A stretch of 64,000 nt of DNA. It comes from Collinsella sp. TF08-11AT (GTDB lineage: Bacteria > Actinomycetota > Coriobacteriia > Coriobacteriales > Coriobacteriaceae). The notes beneath the pieces were generated by a model, which did no database searches, was not told the origin of the DNA, and worked only from the letters and a program-made list of their open reading frames with translations. Location: NCBI RefSeq assembly GCF_003437035.1, contig NZ_QSRL01000012.1, forward strand, positions 10,635 through 74,634, written 5' to 3'. This document shows, one piece after another, positions 49,942 to 58,264 of this stretch (positions are counted from its first letter, which is position 1; every line of letters starts with the position of its first letter). Both the position numbers and the translations under genes were made by a program.

Positions 49942-51027
49942 TTACGCAAACAGGCCGTAGATGCTGATGTTGGCCTTGGCGTAGAGGCCGTTAGCATACT
50001 CGGTCCACTTGGAGCTGGCGCTCGAGGCCTGCGAAGAGTACTGCTGGTAGGCGGTGTAATAGGCGGTCATGGCCTGCTTATAGGTTGCGCTATCGGCAGT
50101 AAAGGCATCGTTAGCGAAGGCCTTAGCGTAGGTGCTGTCGGCGTCCTTCCAAGTGCCCTTCTCGCTATCCCACTCGTCGCCGGCAAGGTTGATGATGTAG
50201 TCGGCGTAGTCCTTGCTCGCGGTCTCCTCGTTGCCGTCAGCAGGCTCGGTCGGAGCGGTCGGCATGCTTGCGGAGCTATCGCCCACCTTCTTCTTGTAGA
50301 GCTTCTGCAGCGTCGCGGACTGACGGACGATCTGCTTGGCCTGGTCCTTGGACACGCCATACTGCTTGGCCATGGTGTCGTAGTCCGAGGTGCCGATAGA
50401 ATCCTCGGCGTACTTCTTCATCTCCTTAGAGGAGACGGTAATGCCCTCGTCCTCAGCAGCATCGAGCAGAATCTTGTTGCGCACGTAGGACAGGATGACG
50501 TCGGCAGAAGGAGCGGTGTAGTTGCCATCGCTATCCTTGACGGTATCGAGGCTGTACTGGCTCTCGATGGCCTCGCGCGCGGTGATATCGCTCTTCTTGC
50601 CGTTGTAGCTATAGCTTGCCACGGTCGAATCGAGCTGGTCCTCGGTGAGGGTAGCCGAGCCGACACCCTTGCCGCCAAAGCCGCCATTGCCAATAAAGAA
50701 GCCGACCACCGCAGCGATCACGATGGCGACCACAAAGGCGGCAATCATCGTCTTCTTGTGCTTGGATGCGCGGTCGTTCGCGTCGGAGTCGTCGTCCTCG
50801 TCCTGCTCCTCAGGCATAAGGTTCTCGTCGGCGGCGTCCGCGGCGATCTTTGCCTCCAGGCGGGCGTCCTCCTCCTCGGCGGTCGTGCCAGCGGCGATAT
50901 GTTCGGCAGACGTACCGGCGACCAGGTCGATCTTCTCGTCCTCGTCACCGTCGGGGCCTTCGCCGCGCTCGATGATCTGGATGCCGTCGATCTCGTCCTT
51001 CTCGTCCTTCTTTTGAATCAGACCCAT
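49942..51027 (-). CDS. Membrane-anchored SurA-like chaperone-domain protein
   Basis: A 361-residue protein in three parts: an acidic cytosolic N-terminus (1-90, rich in Asp and Glu), one membrane segment (about 93-113, IAAFVVAIVIAAVVGFFIGN), and an extracellular region resembling the SurA/trigger-factor N-domain (SADVILSYVRNKILLDAAED, GITVSSKEMKKYAEDSI, GVSKDQAKQIVRQSATLQKL). No peptidyl-prolyl isomerase domain follows. AAGGAG precedes the ATG. A folding role outside the membrane is inferred. Confidence 0.75.
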   Translation of the reverse strand: MGLIQKKDEKDEIDGIQIIERGEGPDGDEDEKIDLVAGTSAEHIAAGTTAEEEDARLEAKIAADAADENLMPEEQDEDDDSDANDRASKHKKTMIAAFVVAIVIAAVVGFFIGNGGFGGKGVGSATLTEDQLDSTVASYSYNGKKSDITAREAIESQYSLDTVKDSDGNYTAPSADVILSYVRNKILLDAAEDEGITVSSKEMKKYAEDSIGTSDYDTMAKQYGVSKDQAKQIVRQSATLQKLYKKKVGDSSASMPTAPTEPADGNEETASKDYADYIINLAGDEWDSEKGTWKDADSTYAKAFANDAFTADSATYKQAMTAYYTAYQQYSSQASSASSKWTEYANGLYAKANISIYGLFA

Positions 51028-51065
51028 ATCGGTTACTCCTTGTTAGGAAACATAGTCCCCAATAG

Positions 51066-51094
51066 AATACGCCCGACAGAGCGCCGGGCGTATT
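51066..51094 (-). terminator. Hairpin downstream of isocitrate dehydrogenase
   Basis: AATACGCCCG (51066-51075) pairs perfectly with CGGGCGTATT (51085-51094). The following U-run on the minus strand is weak. Confidence 0.55.
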
Positions 51095-51153
51095 GATTCT
51101 TAGGTTATACGCAAACACTTAAGTACTATTTGGGCGTTTGCAGTGTGCATGCC

Positions 51154-52239
51154 TTAGGCCAGGTGCGCGATAACGGCATCGGCAAATGCCTGCGTACCCA
51201 CAGCGCCCTCAACGGAGCCGGTCTGGGCACGACGCACGTCACCGGTAACCTGCTCGCCCTCGTCGAGCGTGGCAGATACGGCCGCACGGATGCGATTGGC
51301 GGCATCGTTCTCGCCCAGGTGGTCGAGCATCATTGCAGCAGAGAGGATCTCGGCCGTGGGGTTGGCGATATCCTGGCCAGCGATATCGGGTGCCGAACCG
51401 TGCGTTGCCTCAAAAATGGCGCAGTCGGCACCGATGTTGGAGCCGGGCGCCATGCCAAGACCGCCCACCAGGCCGGCGCACAGGTCGCTCACGATGTCGC
51501 CGTACAGGTTTGGCAGCACCAGGACATCGAAGTCGTTGGGGTTCTGGACCAGGCCCATGCAGGTGGCGTCGACGATCTTGTCGTTGAACTCAATGTCGGG
51601 ATAGTTGGCGGCCACCTCGCGCGCAACGCGCAGGAACAGGCCGTCGGTCGCCTTCATGATATTGGCCTTGTGCACGGCCGTCACCTTTTTGCGGCCGCAG
51701 CGGCGGGCATACTCAAAGGCGTACTCCACAATACGGCGGCTCTTGGCGATAGAGATGGGCTTGATCGAGATCGCGGAATCGCCGGCGAATGTCTTTTGGC
51801 CCGAACGCTCGACAAGCTGCGAGAGCTCCTCGACCTCGGCAGCGCCCTCATCGAACTCGATCCCGGCGTAGAGGTCCTCGGTGTTCTCGCGCACGATGAC
51901 CAGGTCGACGTCGCGGAAACGCGAGCCGTCGCCCGGCTGCGACAGGCAGGGGCGCACGCAGGCGTACAGGTCAAAGTGCTTGCGCAGGGCCACGTTAACG
52001 CTGCGGAAACCCGTGCCGACCGGCGTGGTGATGGGGCCCTTGATGGCAACCTTGGTCTCGGCGACCGCGTCGAGCACGTGCTGGGGCAGCGGCGTGCCAA
52101 ACTCGTCCATGACGCCGGCGCCGGCCTCCTGGACGTTCCAATTGATCTGGACACCGGTGGCCTCGACCACGCGGCGCATGGCCTGCGTAATCTCGGGACC
52201 GATGCCGTCACCGGGAATCAGGACTACATCGTGCGCCAT
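51154..52239 (-). CDS. NAD-type isocitrate/isopropylmalate dehydrogenase family enzyme
   Basis: The 361-residue enzyme has [20 protein letters not shown], the substrate-binding [14 protein letters not shown], the Lys of [17 protein letters not shown], and the metal-binding [20 protein letters not shown]. Length and ENTEDLYAG favour homodimeric NAD-dependent isocitrate dehydrogenase, which makes 2-oxoglutarate in a partial TCA cycle. Isopropylmalate or homoisocitrate dehydrogenase are alternatives. GAGGAG precedes the ATG; it starts six bases after the HEAT-like gene ends, so the two are co-transcribed. Confidence 0.9.
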   Translation of the reverse strand: MAHDVVLIPGDGIGPEITQAMRRVVEATGVQINWNVQEAGAGVMDEFGTPLPQHVLDAVAETKVAIKGPITTPVGTGFRSVNVALRKHFDLYACVRPCLSQPGDGSRFRDVDLVIVRENTEDLYAGIEFDEGAAEVEELSQLVERSGQKTFAGDSAISIKPISIAKSRRIVEYAFEYARRCGRKKVTAVHKANIMKATDGLFLRVAREVAANYPDIEFNDKIVDATCMGLVQNPNDFDVLVLPNLYGDIVSDLCAGLVGGLGMAPGSNIGADCAIFEATHGSAPDIAGQDIANPTAEILSAAMMLDHLGENDAANRIRAAVSATLDEGEQVTGDVRRAQTGSVEGAVGTQAFADAVIAHLA

Positions 52240-52245
52240 AATCTG

Positions 52246-52944
52246 TTACTCCTCGTCTTCGGCGTCGTCAGATTTTTTAACGCTAGCACGCTTCTTCTTT
52301 TTGGAGAGATCCAGGCCAAAACGTTTAACAAGCATTTCGCAAATCTCGCTCGAACGGGCCTTGAGATAGCTGCCCTTACCGTTCTCGGCGTCGAACTTAA
52401 GGCGCAGCGCGAGCTTCTCGGCGACCTCGGCGTCGATCTCGCCCTGGCCAAACTCGTACAGGCAACCGAGCATGTCGCGATACTCAAGGTCGCCGTGGTA
52501 GCACTGGATGGCCTCGTCCAGGATGGGCCAAGCCTCGCGCGAACGCTCGACGCTCGTGGCGCCCCACACGCACAGCAGGCGGAAGGCGGCATAGCGCAGC
52601 GTGGAGGAAATCTCGTCGAACAGTGCGGTCTCGGCGCCCTCAAAGGCATCGCCCAGCTGCTCGGGGCAGGTGGTGGCGAGTGCCGCCAAGGCATCGAGGG
52701 CCTCCCAGCGGGTCTGCGCCTCGGGGCGATCGAGCGCCTCGATCAGCGCGGGCACGCAGGGCACGACGCGCTGCGGATCGCGCTCGGCAAGCAGGTGCAG
52801 CACGCGGGCGGCAAACTGGCGGATGCGGCGCGTGGGGCAGCCGAGCTCCTGGACCAGGCGGTCGACGGCGTTCTCGTTCTCCTCTGCCAGCTGAAGCTGT
52901 GCCAGCTCCTCGTCGGTGAGCTGTTCATCTTTGTTTTCTGCCAT
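52246..52944 (-). CDS. HEAT-repeat-like protein
   Basis: A 232-residue, largely alpha-helical protein. After a Glu/Gln-rich start, repeated helical pairs resemble HEAT repeats (RRIRQFAARVLHLLAERDPQ, RVVPCVPALIEALDRPEAQT, RWEALDALAALATTCPEQLG). The C-terminus is basic then acidic (KKKKRASVKKSDDAEDEE). Likely a protein-binding scaffold; no partner can be named. AGAGGT precedes the ATG. It lies between a small membrane protein gene and isocitrate dehydrogenase in one minus-strand operon. Confidence 0.75.
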   Translation of the reverse strand: MAENKDEQLTDEELAQLQLAEENENAVDRLVQELGCPTRRIRQFAARVLHLLAERDPQRVVPCVPALIEALDRPEAQTRWEALDALAALATTCPEQLGDAFEGAETALFDEISSTLRYAAFRLLCVWGATSVERSREAWPILDEAIQCYHGDLEYRDMLGCLYEFGQGEIDAEVAEKLALRLKFDAENGKGSYLKARSSEICEMLVKRFGLDLSKKKKRASVKKSDDAEDEE

Positions 52945-52959
52945 AGTTACCTCTTCTTA

Positions 52960-53388
52960 CTATTTCTTAGCGTGCTTGCCAGCACCCTTGCTGTCATCGG
53001 TGACCGAGATGAGCTGTCGATCGGCCGCGCCATTACGACGCGCGCGGCGGCGCTCCTCGGCGTCGCCCGCGTCGGCGGCGGCGCGATGGGCCTTGTTGAC
53101 GTTAAAGACCTCGTCGTGCTTGCGCCACGGACCGACGGACTCGCCAAAGCTCATCTTAAGACCGGCGATAAAGCCGCCGAGCCAGCCGATCGGCGCAAAC
53201 TGCACCAGCGGGAACAGCGAGAACACCCAGGTCAGCAGGACGACTGCCGCCGCTCCTGCAAAGTTGGCGATCCAGTAGTCGCGCTTGGTGATGACGCGCT
53301 TTTCGCACGCCCACTGGCCGCACAAAAAGCCGATGTAGATCGCAAAGAGAAAGAGCACCAGCGCAAGCACCACGAACGTCCAGCTCAT
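52960..53388 (-). CDS. Small membrane protein of unknown function
   Basis: A 142-residue protein with two or three N-terminal hydrophobic segments (TFVVLALVLFLFAIYIGFLC; FAGAAAVVLLTWVFSLFPLV; a Gly-rich turn GWLGGFIAG) and a basic, Arg/Ala-rich cytosolic tail (DAEERRRARRNGAADRQ). The ATG at 53388 is preceded by GGGGAG and lies five bases after the dehydrogenase stop. No family recognised. Confidence 0.75.
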   Translation of the reverse strand: MSWTFVVLALVLFLFAIYIGFLCGQWACEKRVITKRDYWIANFAGAAAVVLLTWVFSLFPLVQFAPIGWLGGFIAGLKMSFGESVGPWRKHDEVFNVNKAHRAAADAGDAEERRRARRNGAADRQLISVTDDSKGAGKHAKK

Positions 53389-53393
53389 GGGCG

Positions 53394-54473
53394 CTACTCC
53401 CCGTGATGGTGGCCGCAGCAGCACTCGTGGCCGTCGTCATGGCCGTGGCCGCCGCAGCACTCGTGGTCCTCGCCGTGGTGGTGTCCGCAACCGCACTCGT
53501 GGTCGTCACCGTGCTCGCCGCAACCGCAACCTTCCTCGTGAGCACCATGCTCCTCGGGGCGATACTGCGACCAGTCCAGGCCAGCGGCGATGGCGTCGGC
53601 CTCCTCCTTATAGAGGACTGTGATGGCCTGGGTGCCCAGCTTGGCACCACCGATGGCGTCGAGCATGTCGTAGAGCGTAAAGGCCACGTCGGCGCCGGGC
53701 AGCGCAAGCTCGCGATCGTCGGCATAGGCGAGCGCCAAGCGCAGGTCCTTAATGAAGTGCTCGACCATAAAGCCGGGCTTGTAGTCGCCGTCGAGTGCCT
53801 TGGGCGCCAGGCTCTCCATGGCGCCGGACTTGCCGGTACCGCCCAGGATCATCTGACGGGTCTTCTTCAGATCAAGGCCGCTCAGCTCGGCAAATGCCAG
53901 AGCATCGGCCATGCCGACCATGCAGGCGCCCAGCGACACCTGGTTGGCGAGCTTGGCAGCCTGGCCCTTGCCAGCGCCGTCGAAGCAGCAGATGTTGGCC
54001 GCGAAGGTGGCAAGGATGTCGCGGACCGGCGCGATGTCGTTCTCGGTAGCGCCCACGATAGCCGTAAGCGTGCCGGCGATAGCGCCCGACTCGCCACCGG
54101 TGACGGGGCAGTCAAACGCCATGCGACCGGAGACCTGGGCGGCCTCGGCAATGTCGCGCGCCAGCTCGGGCGAGCTCGTGGTGAGGTCGATCAGGACCGC
54201 GCCGGGCTTAGTGCACGAGAGCAGGCCGTCGCCCGCCAGGTAGAGCTCCTCGACCTCGGAGGGATAGCCCACCATGGTAAAGACGACATCGGCGTTAGCC
54301 ACGGCATCGGCCGGCGTATCGGCCCAAGCGGCACCGCGCTCGATAAGCGCGGCAGCCTTGGACTTGGTGCGGTTGTTGACCGTGACAGGATAGCCAGCAT
54401 CCAGGATGTGGCCGGCGATGGGGGCACCCATGATTCCGGTGCCGATAAATGCGACAGAGAGCTTGTTTGCCAT
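53394..54473 (-). CDS. Beta-hydroxyacid dehydrogenase (GarR/MmsB-like) with a His/Cys-rich tail
   Basis: A 359-residue protein. Residues 1-300 form a normal 3-hydroxyisobutyrate/tartronate-semialdehyde reductase-type enzyme: Rossmann VAFIGTGIMGAPIAGHILDA, the substrate motif DCPVTGGESGAIAGTLTAIV, and the catalytic Lys in GKGQAAKLANQVSLGA. The last 53 residues (from about 307) contain 14 His and 9 Cys with Gly, Asp and Glu in near-repeats (HECGCGHHHGEDHECC), a likely metal-binding tail. Family members normally end before this. AAAGG precedes the ATG. The substrate is unknown. Confidence 0.88.
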   Translation of the reverse strand: MANKLSVAFIGTGIMGAPIAGHILDAGYPVTVNNRTKSKAAALIERGAAWADTPADAVANADVVFTMVGYPSEVEELYLAGDGLLSCTKPGAVLIDLTTSSPELARDIAEAAQVSGRMAFDCPVTGGESGAIAGTLTAIVGATENDIAPVRDILATFAANICCFDGAGKGQAAKLANQVSLGACMVGMADALAFAELSGLDLKKTRQMILGGTGKSGAMESLAPKALDGDYKPGFMVEHFIKDLRLALAYADDRELALPGADVAFTLYDMLDAIGGAKLGTQAITVLYKEEADAIAAGLDWSQYRPEEHGAHEEGCGCGEHGDDHECGCGHHHGEDHECCGGHGHDDGHECCCGHHHGE

Positions 54474-54571
54474 GAAACCTTTCCTTTTGGGTTGGGTGTT
54501 GTTACCAGGTTGAATACTCGATGCCAGCGTTTGGGCAGTGAGTTGGGATCGATTACGGCCGCGTTACTTGC

Positions 54572-55525
54572 CTACTGACCGCGCACGCGGCGGGCAATGC
54601 GGTCGGAAAGCGACGCCTTGTCGGCGCGGTTCTTACCCCAAAACGCGCAGGCCACCATGCCGGGGCCCACGTGCGAGCCAATGGTGGGACCCACGGAGCT
54701 GCGAATGATCGTGACGTCGGCGCAGCCCTCCTCCTTGCGGATAGCGGCTTCGAGCCAGTCGCCGTCCTTTTCGGCATCGGCCGTCATGATGGCGATGGGC
54801 ATGGTGCGGTCGGGCACGTAGTTCTCGCGGAACGACTTGAGGATGGACTTGAGCGCCTTCTTGCGGCCGCGGTTGACGCCGATCAGCGACAGCGAGCCGG
54901 CCAGGTCGTAGGACAGCTCGGGTTTGACGTCGAGCTTTGCCGTGAGCTGTGCCGCCGCGGGCGGAATGCGACCGCCGGCAGCCAGCGCGTCAAAGCTCTC
55001 GAGCGTAAAGTAGCCGTGGACGTAGGTCTTTGCCTCGTTTGCCCAATCGACCAGCTGCTTGGCGGTCAGTCCCGCCGAACGCTGGCGCACGGCCTCGAGC
55101 GCCAGGAGCGCGCCGGTCGCGCAGGGCAGAGCGTTGTCGACCACGTAGAGCTCAAAGTTGGGATACTCGGCGCGCACGGCGTCCGCCGCCTGGCACGCGG
55201 AGTTGTAGCTCGACGACAGCGCCGAGGTAAAGCACAGGTAGACCGTGGGCGTACCCTCTTTGGCGCACTCGGTAAAGAACTCGATATAGCGACCGAGCGA
55301 CACAGCCGAGGTGGACACGCGGGCACCGGCGCGCATGCGGTCGTAGAACTCCTTGGGTGTGATGCTCGACCAGATGTCATCCGTGCGCTCCTCACCATCG
55401 ATAATGAAGGGGAAACCCAAGATATCGACATCGAGGTTCGCGGCGACCTCGGGGCTAAAGTCGCAGCAGGTATCGACGACGATGCGGCAACGGTCCGAAT
55501 GACCGGCGGATGCGGCCTTGTCCAT
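54572..55525 (-). CDS. DegV-family fatty-acid-binding protein
   Basis: A 317-residue DegV protein: IVVDTCCDFSPEVA at the start, the fatty-acid pocket residues in ARVSTSAVSLGRYIEFF and CFTSALSSSYNSACQAA, and SVGPTIGSHVGPGMVACAFW at the end. Such proteins bind long-chain fatty acids, in some bacteria delivering them to a fatty-acid kinase. GGAGT precedes the ATG at 55525. It has a 98-base gap before the dehydrogenase gene. Confidence 0.92.
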   Translation of the reverse strand: MDKAASAGHSDRCRIVVDTCCDFSPEVAANLDVDILGFPFIIDGEERTDDIWSSITPKEFYDRMRAGARVSTSAVSLGRYIEFFTECAKEGTPTVYLCFTSALSSSYNSACQAADAVRAEYPNFELYVVDNALPCATGALLALEAVRQRSAGLTAKQLVDWANEAKTYVHGYFTLESFDALAAGGRIPPAAAQLTAKLDVKPELSYDLAGSLSLIGVNRGRKKALKSILKSFRENYVPDRTMPIAIMTADAEKDGDWLEAAIRKEEGCADVTIIRSSVGPTIGSHVGPGMVACAFWGKNRADKASLSDRIARRVRGQ

Positions 55526-55548
55526 CAAAGCGACTCCTTACGTAAAAA

Positions 55549-55575
55549 GGCGGCCACCCGCATGGGATGGCCGCC
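55549..55575 (-). terminator. Terminator of the hibernation factor gene
   Basis: GGCGGCCA (55549-55556) pairs with TGGCCGCC (55568-55575), and the minus strand continues CCTTTTTACG. Confidence 0.7.
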
Positions 55576-55604
55576 AACCGTTAACTCATGCAAGTTAACG
55601 TATT

Positions 55605-56189
55605 TTACTCGTCAAGTGTTTCGATGCGGGGCTTGATGATGCCATATCCACCATTCTTACGGTGATACACCACATTGATGAGGCCAGTCGTCGCGTTCTC
55701 GAACACGTAGAAGTCGTGGCCGAGCAGATCGGTCTGCACCAGCGCCTGCTCCTCAGTCATCGGGGTGACATCGATGACTTTCTCGCGGACGAGCAGGTCG
55801 TCCTCCTCCTCGGGCAGCAGCAGGTCGGCCAGATCCTCGACGCGCTCGACCGGCGCGACATCCGCGGCGCTGGCACCGCCCTGGCGGTTGTCCACGACCT
55901 TAGTCTTGAACTTACGCAGCTGGCGGGTGACCTTATCGGCGGAGAGGTCGATGGCGGCATACATATCTGCACCGTGCTCGGCAACGCGAATCACAGAGCC
56001 GCGGGCACGAACCGTGACCTCGACGATTGCCGGGTTGGGGTTCGAGGGGTTCTTCTCATAACGAAGCACGACGTCGACTGTCATGGGCTCGATATCGAAA
56101 ACCTTGAGCGCCTCGCCGATCTTCTCATCCACATGCGCACGCAGAGCATCGGTTACCGTCGTCTTGCGTCCAGAAACCTTGATATCCAT
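55605..56189 (-). CDS. hpf: Ribosome hibernation promoting factor, long form
   Basis: The 194-residue protein has the N-terminal HPF/YfiA domain (MDIKVSGRKTTVTDALRAHV, ADMYAAIDLSADKVTRQLRK), an acidic linker, and the C-terminal dimerisation domain (PMTEEQALVQTDLLGHDFYV, FENATTGLINVVYHRKNGGY). Long HPF pairs 70S ribosomes into inactive 100S dimers in stationary phase. The ATG at 56189 follows GGAG; the open frame upstream is not conserved. Probably monocistronic. Confidence 0.93.
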   Translation of the reverse strand: MDIKVSGRKTTVTDALRAHVDEKIGEALKVFDIEPMTVDVVLRYEKNPSNPNPAIVEVTVRARGSVIRVAEHGADMYAAIDLSADKVTRQLRKFKTKVVDNRQGGASAADVAPVERVEDLADLLLPEEEDDLLVREKVIDVTPMTEEQALVQTDLLGHDFYVFENATTGLINVVYHRKNGGYGIIKPRIETLDE

Positions 56190-56411
56190 ACGTGGCTCCA
56201 ATCTGCCTCGGGGACTTACTGTACTGGCTATGTACCCATTGCCGTGCATTTAATCACGCGGATTCCCAAAGACCCGAATAACGATTGCTTGATACCGCAT
56301 ACCGAAGTCTCGCACTTTTCTGTGGCAAAGTGCGCTATAGGAGGGAGCCGGCGACTTTGTATTTGGTCCCGAAAATTGGCTTTGACCTGCTGGTTTTATA
56401 GGGATGAAAAA

Positions 56412-56440
56412 GCCGGGCTCCCCTATTGGGGAAACCCGGC
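56412..56440 (-). terminator. Terminator of the solute-binding lipoprotein gene
   Basis: GCCGGGctCCCC pairs with GGGGaaaCCCGGC (56412-56440) around TATT; the minus strand continues TTTTTCATCC. Confidence 0.7.
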
Positions 56441-56506
56441 AGTGCGTGTTGAAACCGTGAAGAGGCGTCCTTTCCAACGTATAGGAGACACCACCCCTAG
56501 CAATAA

Positions 56507-57532
56507 CTAGCTATTAAGTTTGTTAATGTCGTCGTCGGTGATGGTGCCTTCCTGGCTGGACGATTTGTCCTCGGAGGATGCGGTCTCATTGTTGGAATCG
56601 GAGGACTCGCTGCCGGAGGATGCGGTCTCACTGGACTCAGAGTCGCCCGGCTGCACGTTAGCGCCCGAAACCGTCTTAGTGGTGAGGTCGTAGGGCATCC
56701 TGCCATACCAGACAGAGTGGACCGCCTCGAGCGTGCCGTCGGCCGTAATACCGTCGAGGGCATCGCTCACGGCACGGCACAGTTCGTCATTGGACGAGAG
56801 GCCCGCAACACCAAGCGTCGAGGGCGCCTCGAGCGAACCGGCATAGGAGACCTCGCTCATCAGGCGTGCAAGGTAGCCGCCGGCCGTGGAGTCGCAGATT
56901 ACATAGTCGACCTCGCCGGACTCGAGCGCCTCAAAGCACTCGTTGATGTTGGAGTAGGTCTTTTGGTTGGCGGTGATGCTCTGCTTAGCAAGCGCCTCCT
57001 GCGAGGCCGAGGACATCTGGACACCCAGAGTAGACGTGTTAAGGGTATCGGTGGAAACGCTTAGCGACCCACCATCGCTGGTTTTACCGAACACGGAAGC
57101 GGCATCGTACAGGCAGGTGCCGAGCGAGCTAACGTCCCCGTCCGTGGAGTTGATCTCGCCGATAAAGATATCAGCCTTTTTGTCGCCGAGCGCGGAACCT
57201 GCCGAGGACGCATCGACAAAGGCGACCTTAAGGCCCATGCGGCTTGCGAGGGCGCGGGCGGCGTCAACCGCATACCCCGTGAGCTCGCCGTCGGCGTCCT
57301 GCATGGCCTGCGGCGCATCGGAAGTATCGAGGGCGACCGTCAGGGTTCCGGGAGTGACCAGGGCATCGTCCGACACCGCCGGCGTGACGGTCTCGTACTC
57401 GATCTGGTCGATCGTGGGAGTCGTGAACGTAGACAGCGGGTTGAACGCGCATCCGCTCAGGCCCAAAACGGCGATGACCGCTGCGGTCCCAGCACCTAAC
57501 CGAGCCGCGTGCATCAAGCTGCCCCTCACCAT
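56507..57532 (-). CDS. Family-3 solute-binding lipoprotein (amino-acid type)
   Basis: A 341-residue lipoprotein. The signal ends with lipobox LSGC (MHAARLGAGTAAVIAVLGLS, then GC). The SBP_bac_3 domain follows: TPGTLTVALDTSDAPQAMQD, GELTGYAVDAARALASRMGL, KADIFIGEINSTDGD and YVICDSTAGGYLARLM. The last 60 residues are a Ser/Glu/Asp-rich tail. Such proteins bind amino acids or related solutes; no permease or ATPase is adjacent, so it is an orphan or a sensor. The start is uncertain: 57532 and 57514 both have AGGG-type sites, and the frame is open to 57913 without similarity. Confidence 0.82.
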   Translation of the reverse strand: MVRGSLMHAARLGAGTAAVIAVLGLSGCAFNPLSTFTTPTIDQIEYETVTPAVSDDALVTPGTLTVALDTSDAPQAMQDADGELTGYAVDAARALASRMGLKVAFVDASSAGSALGDKKADIFIGEINSTDGDVSSLGTCLYDAASVFGKTSDGGSLSVSTDTLNTSTLGVQMSSASQEALAKQSITANQKTYSNINECFEALESGEVDYVICDSTAGGYLARLMSEVSYAGSLEAPSTLGVAGLSSNDELCRAVSDALDGITADGTLEAVHSVWYGRMPYDLTTKTVSGANVQPGDSESSETASSGSESSDSNNETASSEDKSSSQEGTITDDDINKLNS

Positions 57533-57965
57533 GTCCACTACCCTGCCTTCTGTGTCGTATACGATCCGTGCGTTGCGCGGAATATCAGGTTGTTCCCACC
57601 AGCTGACCTGGTATTTGACCCCACACTTGCGCACCGGGGCGTTTGCTCGGGAGGCCGCAGCCACCTTCACGACTGGCCCGCTCGCCCGCGAGGCGGTATT
57701 GCCCCAAAGAAAGTAGAACGGACGGTGCGGCTTACATCTAGGACGCGCCATGATCGCGCCGCGCGCACGCGGTCGCTTACGTGGATCCCTTTGACCGCGT
57801 CTGTCTTGGACTAGGGCGGGCATTTCGTCCGTCCGCAACCACAGCCTGGTAGGAACGTAGCGCATTATAGCTAAGTTCAAGCTAAAGTTTAAGGTTAGGG
57901 GCGTCATTCGCATCGCGAGTACAGATTTCGCAGGTCGGAGTGGGCTATTCGTGCCTCTGTGAAGC

Positions 57966-58011
57966 CCGGAGCTCCCCTATGGGGAGCTCCGGGGCACCCT
58001 TCCTAGGGTGC
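57966..58011. repeat. Two adjacent GC-rich hairpins
   Basis: CGGAGCTCCCC-tat-GGGGAGCTCCG (57967-57991) and GGGCACCC-ttccta-GGGTGCC (57991-58011) lie directly beside the MITE-like element. The rest of the 57533-57966 gap shows no recognisable gene. Confidence 0.55.
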
Positions 58012-58013
58012 CG

Positions 58014-58230
58014 TGGCCAAAAAATGGCAAATATGAGTACTGTCACCAATTTAGTAACAGGCAATTTTGGCCTCTCGGACAGATTTTGCGCTCAGTGTCG
58101 CCAACCTGATGCTTAGTTATTCTACATTTGTTTATTATCTTCTTACTTTATGACGCCTCCGAGTCCTAAATTCCTTGATTTTGCTGTTACTGATTTAGTG
58201 ACAGTACTCATATTTGCCATATTTTGGCCA
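58014..58230. repeat. 217-bp MITE-like element with 47-bp terminal inverted repeats
   Basis: Left arm 58014-58060 begins TGGCCAAAAAATGGCAAATA and continues TGAGTACTGTCAC; the right arm 58184-58230 is its inverse with four mismatches in 47. The centre is AT-rich (about 123 bases) without a gene. This is the size and form of a non-autonomous miniature transposable element. Confidence 0.75.
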
Positions 58231-58264
58231 GGGCATATGATTAACCCCCTATTTTCGACGTGAA

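Noticed and set aside
51130..53406. 758-residue plus-strand frame spanning isocitrate dehydrogenase, the HEAT-like gene and the small membrane protein gene
   Set aside because: It is antisense to three well-supported minus-strand genes and has the composition of an antisense shadow. Long frames are expected by chance at this GC content.
57533..57913. N-terminal extension of the solute-binding lipoprotein
   Set aside because: It would place about 127 residues before a clear lipoprotein signal peptide, which must be N-terminal.
57533..58013. Possible structural RNA (SRP RNA or tmRNA) in the gap
   Set aside because: I looked for the conserved SRP tip and a tRNA-like end and found neither.
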